Source: Phycisphaerae bacterium
GTDB lineage: Bacteria > Planctomycetota > Phycisphaerae > Phycisphaerales > UBA1924
DNA: 64,000 bases
Reading direction: 5' to 3'
NCBI GenBank assembly: GCA_030429705.1
Contig: JAUIES010000001.1
Coordinates: 1,488,001-1,552,000 of the forward strand
The position numbers were made by a program, and so were the translations under genes. The notes under the pieces were generated by a model, which was not told the DNA's origin, made no database searches, and was given only the letters and a program-made list of their open reading frames with translations. Of this stretch, positions 8,661 through 17,067 are shown piece after piece. The first letter of the stretch is position 1. Every line of letters begins with the position of its first letter.

Positions 8661-10298
8661 GTGAAAGAAGTAACCGCGACAACTTTGAGACTAGAACCCA
8701 TCGCCGGGCCTCCGATGGATCCGACGACGCTGCGCCCGCCAGGACCATATCGAATCGGGCGCGGGAGTGACTCTGACATCGTGTTGCCGTATGGCACAGT
8801 CTCGCGTCGGCATGCATTGCTTTCCGATCAAGGCGGGATCTGGCATCTGACCGATCGAGGTAGTCGGCACGGCTCGTTCGTCAACGGCGTGCAACTGGAA
8901 GAGGGCGACCCGACACCGATCACGCCGGGTGATCTCGTCCGACTTGGGCCTTGGACATTTCGTGTCCGTGATCCTGGTTCGGCCATGGCAAGTGTGCCCA
9001 CCACCAACGATTTCCATCAGTCTGGTCATCGCATTGAAACCGTCCAACGAGCCGATCGGCAGGAGTTCGCGCAGCATCGGCTCGAGCTGTTGATCGACTG
9101 GGCGGGAACCGCGACGACCGCTGACACGATGGAAGAACTTTCCACGCTGATGTTGCAGGCAGCGCTCGACGGGACAGGGTTGTCACGCGGAGCGGTGGTT
9201 CGACAGGTGTCGGCTTCAGGTGAGGTCGAGACCATCGCGGAAATCGGTCACGGCGACGGTGCCCGCACCAAGATTGACATGAGCCGCTCATTGTTGGCTG
9301 CAGCATCGGCTGGCGAAGTCGTTCGTCTCACCAACGAAGCCACGCCAAACTACGGCGAGAGCATCATGCAGCTGGGTATCCACTCGGCGGTCTGTGCCCC
9401 GTTGATGCTCGAGCGATCGGTCGAGGCATATTTGTATGTCGATGCACGCGAAGGCGAGCGAGTGGTGGCTGAAGAAGCGGCAGCCTTTTGTGCAGCCGTC
9501 GCTCGGGTGGGGGAAATGGCGCTCGGCAATCTGCGTCGCCACGCGCTCGAGAGGCTCCGCCAGACAGCCGAGTCTGACCTGCGGGCTGCCCGTGATGCCC
9601 AAGACCTCATCATGCCGCCATCGTCCGGGCAGTTTGGCTCGGTGAAGTACGCGGTCATGCGACAGCCCGGCCGTATGGTGGCGGGTGACCTCTTTGATGT
9701 TGTGCCGCGCCGCGAGGGCGGGCAGGTTGGCGTATTCCTCGGTGATGTCTCTGGCAAGGGTGTCGGTGCCGGGTTGCTGATGGCCGTCGCTCAGACCAAC
9801 CTGCGTCTGGGTCTCAGGCACACGGCCGATCCGGGGCTTTTGTTGACCGATCTGAACGAGTACCTGCTCGCTCGCAGCACCACCGAAAAATTTATCACGC
9901 TCTGGCTTGGGCTGTTTGATCCCGTCGCAGGCACGGTGCAGTTCAGTGATGCAGGGCATGGCCACTGGTTGGTGTGTCCGCCCGAGGGCGACCCGCACCT
10001 CGTCCAGTGCGAAGGAAAGTTCCCGATCGGGATTGATACGGGATTTGCGTATCCAACCGAGTCCTTCTCGATCGAGCCCGGCTCGCGCGTGGTGCTGTTC
10101 TCTGACGGCCTCGTCGAGCAGGCAGACCTCGATGGCGATCAGTTTCAGGTCGCCCGAGCAATCGACATCTTGCGGGAGTGTGGCTCGTGTGAAGAGGATG
10201 TCGCGGCGCTCCACAAAGCGGTGGTCTCGCACGCCGGAACAGATTCTTTGCAAGATGACTTGACGATCGCTTCCATCGAGATCGCTCGGTCGAGTTGA
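8661..10298 (+). CDS. FHA-GAF-PP2C (SpoIIE/RsbU-type) serine phosphatase
   Basis: A 545-residue cytoplasmic signalling protein. An FHA domain occupies about residues 25-100, with the phosphothreonine-binding pattern GRGSDSD...SRRHA...RGSRHGSFVNG. A GAF-like sensor region spans about 125-290. The C-terminal PP2C/SpoIIE phosphatase (about 310-545) shows the metal-site motifs GDLFDVV, GDVSGKGVGAG near 360 and FSDGLVEQ near 480. Such proteins usually dephosphorylate an anti-sigma-factor antagonist or report on Ser/Thr kinase signalling through FHA. No anti-sigma factor, antagonist or kinase gene is adjacent, so the partner is unknown. The start is GTG 8661, supported by the -10 hexamer just upstream. 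Confidence 0.88.
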   Translation: MKEVTATTLRLEPIAGPPMDPTTLRPPGPYRIGRGSDSDIVLPYGTVSRRHALLSDQGGIWHLTDRGSRHGSFVNGVQLEEGDPTPITPGDLVRLGPWTFRVRDPGSAMASVPTTNDFHQSGHRIETVQRADRQEFAQHRLELLIDWAGTATTADTMEELSTLMLQAALDGTGLSRGAVVRQVSASGEVETIAEIGHGDGARTKIDMSRSLLAAASAGEVVRLTNEATPNYGESIMQLGIHSAVCAPLMLERSVEAYLYVDAREGERVVAEEAAAFCAAVARVGEMALGNLRRHALERLRQTAESDLRAARDAQDLIMPPSSGQFGSVKYAVMRQPGRMVAGDLFDVVPRREGGQVGVFLGDVSGKGVGAGLLMAVAQTNLRLGLRHTADPGLLLTDLNEYLLARSTTEKFITLWLGLFDPVAGTVQFSDAGHGHWLVCPPEGDPHLVQCEGKFPIGIDTGFAYPTESFSIEPGSRVVLFSDGLVEQADLDGDQFQVARAIDILRECGSCEEDVAALHKAVVSHAGTDSLQDDLTIASIEIARSS

Positions 10299-10340
10299 AT
10301 CCTGACAGCGTCCGATGAAGCAGCGTGATGAACCAGGGCG

Positions 10341-10988
10341 TCAGTCTTTCCAGAACTCGCGCCAGATATCACCCGGCCCGATGTTGGCGATGTCGTTCTT
10401 GAGTTGCTGATTTAGTTCGTCGAATGTGCCAAGAGCCGGAGGCGACTCGAGGCTGACGACCGGACCAAGCGCGGGCCCGAGCCCGAGACTGCCATCGCCA
10501 CTGACCACCACAACCCAGCGACCTTCCTCGAGACTGCGATACACCGCCTTGCCAAATGTGGCGCGGTGCCCGTCCCAATCGATACCTGCGAGTTCGGGTT
10601 CGATGATGAGCCCTTGTGATGGCGGGGTGAGAGCGTCAAACACACGCCGAATCCAGAGTCGGCCATCGATGATGGCGTAGTCAATGTAGATCTCGTGACG
10701 CGGGTCGTAATCGGTCGGTATCTCACGGATCACGCCCGCAGCGTTGCGAATGCGGACGGTCAGGTGATTCTGCTCGACCACCAGTTCAGTGATCGCGGTG
10801 CGGCGTACCGCGTCGTTGTACTGCGTCCGCAGCGATTCATATCGACCGGCAACATCTTCAAGGCGGGAACGGTAGACCGACTCGGTGATCCCGGCGCGGG
10901 TCAGGTGATACGCAAGCAATGCGGCAGCGATACCGAATCCGGCGGCTGCGGTCAACGAGAGCAAGGTTGTCACCTTGGGGCGCGGCAT
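10341..10988 (-). CDS. Membrane-anchored protein of unknown function
   Basis: A 215-residue protein not recognised as a named family. The N-terminus (TTLLSLTAAAGFGIAAALLAY) is one membrane anchor, followed by a short helical stretch that may form a coiled coil (ESVYRSRLEDVAGRYESLRT) and a globular beta-rich domain of about 140 residues outside the membrane. No enzyme motif was seen. It ends in WREFWKD. It is convergent with the FHA-phosphatase gene. TACAAC lies 6 bases before the ATG, at the same spacing as the leaderless promoters, but is a weaker match. Confidence 0.6.
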   Translation of the reverse strand: MPRPKVTTLLSLTAAAGFGIAAALLAYHLTRAGITESVYRSRLEDVAGRYESLRTQYNDAVRRTAITELVVEQNHLTVRIRNAAGVIREIPTDYDPRHEIYIDYAIIDGRLWIRRVFDALTPPSQGLIIEPELAGIDWDGHRATFGKAVYRSLEEGRWVVVVSGDGSLGLGPALGPVVSLESPPALGTFDELNQQLKNDIANIGPGDIWREFWKD

Positions 10989-11040
10989 ATGCGTGTTGTA
11001 GTGTCTATCGGCACAAAGAGTTCGGTGGCTTCAGCGTCTG

Positions 11041-11976
11041 TTACAGCCAGCCGAGGCTCTTCAGGTCGTCAATCGGCTCTTCGAATGAGCAACTGCCGTA
11101 CGACAGTGCAAACCGCTCTCGGGCCCGGGCGAGCCCGACCAGATCCAGCGACCGATCACGCCAACTGACTGCTTGTTCTGTGAACGCGAACGCATTCGCA
11201 TCCGTTTCGTTGAGCAAGTCGGGCAGATCACTATCTGCGATGACGCGCTCGGACAGCATCGCGGCCGCCAGAAACACATTGATAAACCCGTGCATCGTGC
11301 TGCGCGGCGGAGACGCTTCGTAGGACAGGGCATATTCAGCCCGCAACGGGTGGTGAAGCCCTGCGGTCGCTTTGAAGGGGACATGGGCCGCGTGACAGGC
11401 AGCGATGAATGCGGCGACAAACTCGACCGAAGGGATGGCATCCGGGGTCACGCCGCCGCATCTGATTTTGGCAGCCGCATCTTCGCCCGCGATCGCCGCG
11501 ATGAAGCCGCGCGGGTCCGTTGTGCCCGGGAACTCGAAGAACGGCATGATGTCGTTGGGAATCATCTCGATCGCTTCATCGACATCGCCGGGCTCGGTCA
11601 GACGCATTTCAAGAGCATCGATCTTCGCAAGTCCGGCATCTTCTTTCGCATGATGGTCGTTGAATGCATCGATTCGTGTCAAGCACTCGTCGAGGTGACC
11701 ATCAATCAAAGCACTGACGCGCCAGGGCTCGCGCGTGTCTGCCATCTCGCGATACCCGCTGGTCGCAAAGGTGCCCGGCATGAGCAGCGCACCGCGTTGT
11801 GTGAACTCATCGAGGCGTGAAACCGGACAGATGAATCGGCCGAGCGCATGGGCGTGTTCATCCGTCGTGTAGCGATGAAAGTTCTCCACAGCGGGTTGCA
11901 TATCAAGTTTCGCAGGTGGAAAGAGACCTGCGTAGTCAACAAGGCCGTCGATCAAGGTGCGGAGTATCTGCGTCAT
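11041..11976 (-). CDS. Conserved hypothetical protein, distal gene of the propeller-esterase operon
   Basis: A 311-residue soluble protein beginning MTQILRTLIDGLVDYAGLFPPA. I recall the VDYAGLFPPA opening from uncharacterised bacterial proteins but know no function for it. The body has several acidic and His-containing stretches (FKATAGLHHPLRAEY, RCGGVTPDAIPSVEFV) that resemble an alpha/beta barrel, but no diagnostic active site is visible. Its ATG overlaps the stop codon of the upstream esterase gene by four bases (ATGA), so the two are translationally coupled. Confidence 0.6.
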   Translation of the reverse strand: MTQILRTLIDGLVDYAGLFPPAKLDMQPAVENFHRYTTDEHAHALGRFICPVSRLDEFTQRGALLMPGTFATSGYREMADTREPWRVSALIDGHLDECLTRIDAFNDHHAKEDAGLAKIDALEMRLTEPGDVDEAIEMIPNDIMPFFEFPGTTDPRGFIAAIAGEDAAAKIRCGGVTPDAIPSVEFVAAFIAACHAAHVPFKATAGLHHPLRAEYALSYEASPPRSTMHGFINVFLAAAMLSERVIADSDLPDLLNETDANAFAFTEQAVSWRDRSLDLVGLARARERFALSYGSCSFEEPIDDLKSLGWL

Positions 11977-13100
11977 GCGTTTGGTTCATCCGATTTGTTC
12001 GAGAAGTTGAGACGGTCGTGCCACGGTCGCATGGTCTGATTGGGAGCCAAGGTCGGGTTGAGAAAGTCTGCAGCGCAATGTTCAAACAGCGCATGGCGGC
12101 GTGCGTTGGCGAGCCCACCGTCGAAATGACCGTAGGGTGTGATGAACCGCCAGCGCCGACCGGGGTCAGAGCCGAGCGCGTTGAATGCCGCTGCTGCCGC
12201 GGGCGCTGGTGCAATGTCGTCACGCTGGGCGAGTTTGGCGAGCACCGGGATGCGGACCTGCGGTGCGTGTGTGACAGGGTCGATCAGGCGAAGTCGGTCG
12301 AGAATCATCTGCCGACGATTCTCGGGCATGCGCTCGAGCAACGACTCGATCTCCGCGCCGGTGCCAGATCTCGGGGCAGGATGCACCGCCCGCCAAGGCC
12401 AATCAGAAAGAGTCGGAAGTCCAATGACAAGTCGGTCAACGACAGTTTCGTGAGGCAATCGGCCGTTGAGGGCTGCGACCGCATTGATCGCAAGCGATGC
12501 GCCCAGTGACGAGCCTTTCAAGGCGATCATCGCATCATCAAGATTGCGATCGATGAGCCAGTTGCGGGCAGCCCGGCACGCGTCGATGACATCGGCAACG
12601 GCGAGGGGGGCGACCCAGACCTCCGCGCCCGCGAGCCCCTCCTCCGGTGCATCGAGCCCTTGCGTAATCCAGCCTGATCCGGGCGAGCCACCCAGTGGCA
12701 AACCATCCTGTGTCTGCCGAGGCGATCCGGGAAACCCGCGAACTCGAATCGCGAGCAACGCCAGTCCATGATCCAGGAGTGATCTTTCTGAGTCGGTTTG
12801 TGCTTCAAGTGTCGGGACCTGCTCGTAGCCATGGAGGAGAACGACAATTCCTTGAACTGGGGAATCAGGCTCGACGAGTCGGCAGCCAATCTTCGTATGA
12901 CGAAGGCTCGAAAACTCGTGCGTCGCGGTGGGGTCGGTCGCTTCTGGTTCAACGCGCGGCGAAAGCACCGGGCGGTCTGATTCAATGACGGCGGACCATT
13001 GGCGATTCCAGAACGCTTTGTGATCGCGGGCGCGGGTTGGGTCACCAACGCGAGCAAGCGTTTCCTCAGGGCTCAGACCATAGTCATCGGGTTCGATCAT
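11973..13100 (-). CDS. Alpha/beta hydrolase, acetyl-xylan-esterase-like
   Basis: A 375-residue alpha/beta hydrolase. The oxyanion-side motif is LLHGYEQ near residue 90, RGFPGSPR at 121-128 resembles the family-7 carbohydrate esterase RGQG region, and the nucleophile elbow is GSSLG with Ser198. A candidate catalytic His lies in YGHFDGG near residue 335, and a candidate Asp in AQRDDI. No signal peptide is visible, so it is probably cytoplasmic. Shine-Dalgarno GAGG precedes the ATG. It sits 18 bases downstream of the propeller gene and overlaps the next gene by 4 bases, making a three-gene operon. The substrate is unknown; a deacetylase or general carboxylesterase would fit. Confidence 0.72.
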   Translation of the reverse strand: MIEPDDYGLSPEETLARVGDPTRARDHKAFWNRQWSAVIESDRPVLSPRVEPEATDPTATHEFSSLRHTKIGCRLVEPDSPVQGIVVLLHGYEQVPTLEAQTDSERSLLDHGLALLAIRVRGFPGSPRQTQDGLPLGGSPGSGWITQGLDAPEEGLAGAEVWVAPLAVADVIDACRAARNWLIDRNLDDAMIALKGSSLGASLAINAVAALNGRLPHETVVDRLVIGLPTLSDWPWRAVHPAPRSGTGAEIESLLERMPENRRQMILDRLRLIDPVTHAPQVRIPVLAKLAQRDDIAPAPAAAAAFNALGSDPGRRWRFITPYGHFDGGLANARRHALFEHCAADFLNPTLAPNQTMRPWHDRLNFSNKSDEPNA

Positions 13101-13118
13101 GCAGAGTTGACCTCGTGA

Positions 13119-14321
13119 TCAGGGGTGGGCATCGGTCGAGGCTTCTTCGGTGTCGACCGCCGAAAACTGGGCGATGAACGCTTCGAAATTGAAGCGTGCA
13201 AGCCAGACCTGGCTCGAGGGTCGTTCGTCTGCCGAAAGCGCTGGGCCGCGTTGACTGGTCCACATCATCATCGAGCCATCAGCGTTGAACACCGGCAGAC
13301 CATCAAACCCCTCGGCGTGCGTGAGTCGCAGACGCCTCGGGTTGTCGGTCACCGCCCGAGCATCAATCGCAAAGACCTCATAGTTGTGCGTTTCGGGTGC
13401 AGCCTCATTGGTCGAATAGATGAGGAACGCACCGGATGGGTGCCAGAATGGGCCCCAGTTGACGAAATCGTTGTCGGTCAGTTGGATCTCGCGTTTGATG
13501 CCGTCGGGGCGACCAAGGTCGTCGAACGAGAGTTCAGCGATGAATATCTGCAGCAGGTTGTTGCCTTTGCGGTCCGAGCGGTAGGTGATCCAGTGGCCAT
13601 CCGGGCTGAAGAATGGGCCGCCGTCGTAGCCCTCTGCTTCGACGATGGGCGTGACATAGCCGGTGTCGGGCTGACGGAGATAGATGTCGGCATCGCCGGT
13701 TTCAGGATTGACCCAGGTATAGAGCACGAACTTGCCGTCGGGCGACCATGACCCTTCAGCCGAGTAGCCCGGCTCGATGAAGAGGGGGGCGGTGATGGGT
13801 TGCTGCTCGAACGAATCAGTATTCGGTTGATTGTTCTTGCCAAGGTTGATCGATCCTGCGACGATTTCAGTCTCTGCAGGGAATTGCCAGCGATATCGAC
13901 CCGAATCGCGCTGATATCCCGCGCGGTCCGGGGCCATGGGGGGGAGAATTGTTGAACCGAAAAGGACAATATCGGAATCCAGCGGATGAAACCACCCGCA
14001 TGTATTTGCTGAGCCGGGCTGGCTGACCTGAATGATCCTTGAAGTCAGGCCGGTGAGAGTTTCTGGGTTGTCCGGAAAATTGCGTCCTATGAATGACACG
14101 AACATTTCGTAATGGGGTGTGGGTTCCTGTCCGAGCGGCGGCACAGGTGTCGCTTGAAAGACGATCCGCGAGCCATCTGGCGCAAAGTATGCTTCGCCCG
14201 CCTTGATGAACAGGTCCGGCTTGGTCAGTTGGACATGGTCGGTGAGGATTGGCGCTTCGAGTGCTTGCCATTCAGGTTGGGCAAGAGCGGCGGAAGCGAT
14301 GGCAGCGAGGACGAATGACAT
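13119..14321 (-). CDS. Exported TolB/PD40-type beta-propeller protein
   Basis: A 400-residue protein with a short, uncharged export signal (MSFVLAAIASAALAQ). It is followed by PD40/WD40-like propeller blades, each with a variant of 'SPDGKFVLYTWVN', 'SPDGHWITYRSDRKGN', 'HPSGAFLIYSTNEA' or 'NADGSMMMWTSQRG'. These motifs are typical of TolB C-terminal and peptidase-associated propellers. No peptidase domain follows, so it is more likely a periplasmic binding protein or scaffold than an enzyme. No alternative start exists upstream because an in-frame TAG lies 33 bases before the ATG; GGAG sits 8 bases before it. It is the first gene of the esterase operon. Confidence 0.8.
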   Translation of the reverse strand: MSFVLAAIASAALAQPEWQALEAPILTDHVQLTKPDLFIKAGEAYFAPDGSRIVFQATPVPPLGQEPTPHYEMFVSFIGRNFPDNPETLTGLTSRIIQVSQPGSANTCGWFHPLDSDIVLFGSTILPPMAPDRAGYQRDSGRYRWQFPAETEIVAGSINLGKNNQPNTDSFEQQPITAPLFIEPGYSAEGSWSPDGKFVLYTWVNPETGDADIYLRQPDTGYVTPIVEAEGYDGGPFFSPDGHWITYRSDRKGNNLLQIFIAELSFDDLGRPDGIKREIQLTDNDFVNWGPFWHPSGAFLIYSTNEAAPETHNYEVFAIDARAVTDNPRRLRLTHAEGFDGLPVFNADGSMMMWTSQRGPALSADERPSSQVWLARFNFEAFIAQFSAVDTEEASTDAHP

Positions 14322-14352
14322 GAAATGATCTCCGAAAAGGCGGCCAGGCCGC

Positions 14353-14358
14353 TACTGT
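14353..14358 (+). promoter_or_regulatory. -10 element of the pseudouridine synthase gene (leaderless type)
   Basis: TACTGT lies 6 bases before ATG 14365. It favours that ATG over the GTG at 14359. Confidence 0.45.
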
Positions 14359-14364
14359 GTGCTC

Positions 14365-15054
14365 ATGAACGGTAGCGCCTTGCACGAGGACGGGTTGCGC
14401 GTGCTGGTGGCGACACAGCGTTTCGTTGTGATCGACAAACCCGCCGGCTTATTGTCCGTGCCGGGAATCGGTCAGGACAAGACCGATTGTGCGGCGAGCC
14501 GCGTGCGGGCGATGTTTCCGCACGCGACCGGGCCGCTCGTGTGCCATCGGCTGGACCAGGCGACCAGCGGGCTCCTCATCTTCGGGCTCGATGCCGATGC
14601 CCAGCGGCTGATCTCATTGCAGTTCCAACGCGGACGGGTCGAAAAGCGGTACGAGGCGCTCTTGCGGGGCGAACCGAAAACAGAAAGCGGGCGGGTCACA
14701 CTCCCGTTGATCACGGATTGGCCGAACCGCCCAAAGCAGAAAGTGGACCACGAGACCGGCAAGCGAGCGGAGACGCTGTGGCGTGTGATCGGGCGGACGA
14801 GTTGGCCAGTACATGGGCAGGATCAGCCAGCGACACGCGTCGAGATGACACCGATCACGGGCAAGACGCATCAGTTGCGAGTCCATGCGATGGTCGCGAG
14901 CGAGGCCGGTGGGATCGGGTGCCCAATCTTCGGCGATGAGTTGTACGACCCTGCGTTTCCAGCCGAGCGTTTAATGTTGCACGCAAAGTCGCTTGCGTTC
15001 ACCGACCCTGACTCGCTGCGGCGCGTGCGGGTGGCGAGTGTGGTGCCTTTTTAA
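14365..15054 (+). CDS. RluA-family RNA pseudouridine synthase
   Basis: Converts uridine to pseudouridine in rRNA or tRNA. The sequence has the RluA signatures: substrate-loop motif VIDKPAGLLSVPG, the catalytic motif HRLDQATSG with Asp64, YEALLRGEP and the C-terminal TGKTHQLRVH. At 229 residues with no S4 domain it resembles RluA or YqcB/TruC types rather than RluC/D. The precise target uridine cannot be read from the sequence. It is divergent from the propeller operon, with 43 bases between the two ATGs. Confidence 0.88.
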   Translation: MNGSALHEDGLRVLVATQRFVVIDKPAGLLSVPGIGQDKTDCAASRVRAMFPHATGPLVCHRLDQATSGLLIFGLDADAQRLISLQFQRGRVEKRYEALLRGEPKTESGRVTLPLITDWPNRPKQKVDHETGKRAETLWRVIGRTSWPVHGQDQPATRVEMTPITGKTHQLRVHAMVASEAGGIGCPIFGDELYDPAFPAERLMLHAKSLAFTDPDSLRRVRVASVVPF

Positions 15055-15066
15055 GAACTGCATGAA

Positions 15067-15140
15067 CGAGCCCCGACCGTGAGGGAGGTGGTTGGTGCAA
15101 CCATGCAAATCAAAACCACCTCCCTCACGGTCGGGGTTCG
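15067..15140. repeat. Long inverted repeat carrying a CCCCGACCGT repeat unit
   Basis: Arms 15067-15093 and 15114-15140 pair over 27 positions with one mismatch, around a 20-base loop that itself holds a small GGTTG/CAACC hairpin. The arm begins CGAGCCCCGACCGT. A close copy of this unit occurs after pepA at 51460-51481. There is no T tract on either side. It sits between convergent genes, so it may work as a bidirectional terminator or be a dispersed repeat. Confidence 0.8.
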
Positions 15141-15195
15141 TCGGGGAGGGGTAACTTTTCTCGCGCGCGCCGCGCTCATTGAGGTTTGTGGAAGG

Positions 15196-15651
15196 TCAGA
15201 CTGTCAGGCCGGCGGTGCGCATGATCTTGATCAGTTCGGTTGCGTCTCTTTCGGTAAAAGCATGGGTCTGGTGGCTGTCGAGGTCGAGGACACCCCAGCA
15301 CGAGCCGCCCTCGTCGAAGAGCGGGATGACGACTTCGGCGAGGTCGCGCGGGTCGCAGGCGATGTAGTCTTCGCCGAGTTCGCGGACATCGTTGACGACG
15401 ACGGGTTGGCGGGTTCGCCACGCCTGGCCGCAGGCTCCGTGGAGCCCGATGGGGCTGCACGCGGGCGTATCGCGGCGATGGCTGAGGATCATCTCGGACT
15501 GGTCATCATTAATCACATAAAACCCAGCCCAGGACACGCCGGTGGGGGCGAGGTGTTCCCACAACAGATCGACCACCATGCGCGTGCGATCATCGCGCGA
15601 GCCCGTGATGTCGGACGCTGAGCGCGCAATGGTGGCGTAGTCACGCAGCAT
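15196..15651 (-). CDS. GAF-domain protein resembling free methionine-(R)-sulfoxide reductase
   Basis: A 151-residue single GAF domain. The segment GFYVINDD...ACSPIGLHGACGQAWRT...DYIACD...VVIPLFDEG...VLDLDS follows the fRMsr family (E. coli YebR type), which reduces free methionine-R-sulfoxide using cysteines lining the GAF pocket. Here the three cysteines are Cys65, Cys74 and Cys99. The first spacing is one residue shorter than I recall for the characterised enzymes, so activity is inferred. It starts 9 bases after the rpsR stop codon and is probably cotranscribed with it. The alternative is a non-catalytic GAF sensor. Confidence 0.72.
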   Translation of the reverse strand: MLRDYATIARSASDITGSRDDRTRMVVDLLWEHLAPTGVSWAGFYVINDDQSEMILSHRRDTPACSPIGLHGACGQAWRTRQPVVVNDVRELGEDYIACDPRDLAEVVIPLFDEGGSCWGVLDLDSHQTHAFTERDATELIKIMRTAGLTV

Positions 15652-15660
15652 GGCGTGCGA

Positions 15661-15912
15661 TCAAAGTGTGGCGGAGGTGAAGGGCAAGAGACCCATGAAG
15701 CGGGCCCGCTTAATCGCCTGTGCAACGAGGCGTTGCTCGCGGGCGGTGGTGCCAAGGCGTTTACGGCCATAGATCTTGCCGTTCGGGCTCAGCGTGCGGC
15801 GAAGGGTCTCGACATCTTTCCAGTCGACATAAAGGGTGCCGTTGGCGCTGGTCTTCGAGATTTTGCCTTGCGGTCCGACAGGGCCGGCGGTGAAGCGATT
15901 GAAACGACTCAT
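15661..15912 (-). CDS. rpsR: 30S ribosomal protein bS18
   Basis: An 83-residue protein with the diagnostic bS18 core RKRLGTTAREQRLVAQ followed by IKRARFMGLLPF. bS18 binds bS6 in the platform of the small subunit. GGAG 9 bases before the ATG serves as Shine-Dalgarno sequence. The usual neighbours rpsF, ssb and rplI are absent here, and the gene is instead followed by the methionine-sulfoxide-reductase-like gene. Confidence 0.95.
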   Translation of the reverse strand: MSRFNRFTAGPVGPQGKISKTSANGTLYVDWKDVETLRRTLSPNGKIYGRKRLGTTAREQRLVAQAIKRARFMGLLPFTSATL

Positions 15913-15973
15913 AGTGATGCTCCGTCTTGGGCTGTGTGGTCCGGATCATTCCGAACGACGGTCGAGGGGGAAT

Positions 15974-16474
15974 TTAGGCGGTTTGCGGCTCAGAGTCCAC
16001 AGGCGATCGGTTGCGGCGGAACCAGTCGAGAGCGACCGGGCCTCCGCCACGAAGCGTGATCAAGAGCGAACAAAGCAGCATGATGCTATTGCGAGCGACA
16101 TGGCACATCGAGATATTGCCCGTGCAAGGCCACTCGTACTTTCCAAAGCACCCGCATCGAACATCAATTTCGCGTTGCAAGACCGAGATGATGCCAATCG
16201 TAAAGGCGAGCAGGAGCCCTGCAAGGGCGACACTCGCTGCTCTGGACCATAGTCCGAGAACCAGCAGAACGCCGCAAATCATCTCGACCCAGGGCACGGT
16301 AAATGTCGCCAGCGTGACGAGATGGCTCGCGGTCGCAAGATCGAAAATCTTGAACGCTTTCACAGATTCGGCGAATGCCTGCGGGTCGCTGAGTTTGAGA
16401 TAAGCAGCGAGCATGAACAGTGCACCGAGCCCGATGCGGATCGGTGTGACGACAACAGCTTCGATCGGCTTCAT
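15974..16474 (-). CDS. MauE/DoxX-family membrane protein with cysteine cluster
   Basis: A 166-residue protein with four hydrophobic segments (about 8-25, 52-75, 78-97 and 124-138), the layout of MauE/DoxX proteins. MauE takes part in disulfide formation in methylamine dehydrogenase maturation, and DoxX relatives act in thiol redox. Cys107, Cys109, Cys117 and Cys124 cluster in CGCFGKYEWPC...C between the third and fourth segments, which suggests thiol chemistry. The ATG at 16474 overlaps the rhodanese stop codon (ATGA), so this start is preferred over one 33 bases upstream. It is the last gene of the DUF1573-rhodanese-MauE operon. Confidence 0.78.
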   Translation of the reverse strand: MKPIEAVVVTPIRIGLGALFMLAAYLKLSDPQAFAESVKAFKIFDLATASHLVTLATFTVPWVEMICGVLLVLGLWSRAASVALAGLLLAFTIGIISVLQREIDVRCGCFGKYEWPCTGNISMCHVARNSIMLLCSLLITLRGGGPVALDWFRRNRSPVDSEPQTA

Positions 16475-17067
16475 GGTGTTTCGACCTCGTAACCCGCTTT
16501 GACCCATTCTTCAAACCCGGCGGTCATGATGCGGATGTTGGTGAAACCCAGATCCTGAAGGCGAATCGCGGTGTTCTCAGAGGCATCGCACTGGCCGCCA
16601 TGGCAATAGAGAATGAGGGGGAAGTCGGTACCAAAACCGAGCAGATCGTCGAGAACCGTTCCTGCCGAACCGTCAGCGATGGACTCTGTCGAAAGGTGCA
16701 TCGCGCCCAGAATGTGCGATTCGTCAAACTCAGCCCGGCTGCGTGCGTCGAGAAAGATCGCTTCACCCATCTCGAACAGGGCATATGCCTGCTCAAGGTT
16801 GAGCAAGTGATCGGCCTGCTCGGTGGGGGTGTTGGACGGATTGACCGAGTCATTCGGCTGATCCGGGCTGGTGACGGTGTCATTCGGCGCGTCGTCAACC
16901 GGTTGATCAGGTCGTTGATCCGCAGCCGCGGTATTTTTTGACCAGTCGGCCGACAGACGCACCGGCGTGATCAATGAGTGACCAGCGCCGATGGTGACTG
17001 CGAGACCGACGATCGCAAACGCACCGAGCGTCGCCTGAAAGAGATTATCCGGGATTGACGAAGCCAT
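16471..17067 (-). CDS. Membrane-anchored rhodanese-domain protein
   Basis: A 198-residue protein. Residues 10-30 form an N-terminal membrane anchor, residues 45-85 are a Pro/Asp-rich linker, and residues 88-198 form a rhodanese domain (FLDARSRAEFDESHILGAMH...LILYCHGGQCDAS). The active-loop cysteine is Cys155, with a second at Cys160 in the same loop, so the domain could carry a persulfide or form a disulfide. The domain faces outside the cytoplasm if the N-terminus stays in. The frame is open another 100 codons upstream, but that part only shadows the DUF1573 gene; ATG 17067, overlapping its end by 23 bases, is the likely start. Confidence 0.82.
   Translation of the reverse strand: MASSIPDNLFQATLGAFAIVGLAVTIGAGHSLITPVRLSADWSKNTAAADQRPDQPVDDAPNDTVTSPDQPNDSVNPSNTPTEQADHLLNLEQAYALFEMGEAIFLDARSRAEFDESHILGAMHLSTESIADGSAGTVLDDLLGFGTDFPLILYCHGGQCDASENTAIRLQDLGFTNIRIMTAGFEEWVKAGYEVETP

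Noticed and set aside
9288-10253. A 321-codon minus-strand frame opposite the FHA-GAF-PP2C gene.
   Set aside because: It is antisense to a clear phosphatase with all motifs, and its own translation shows no domain.
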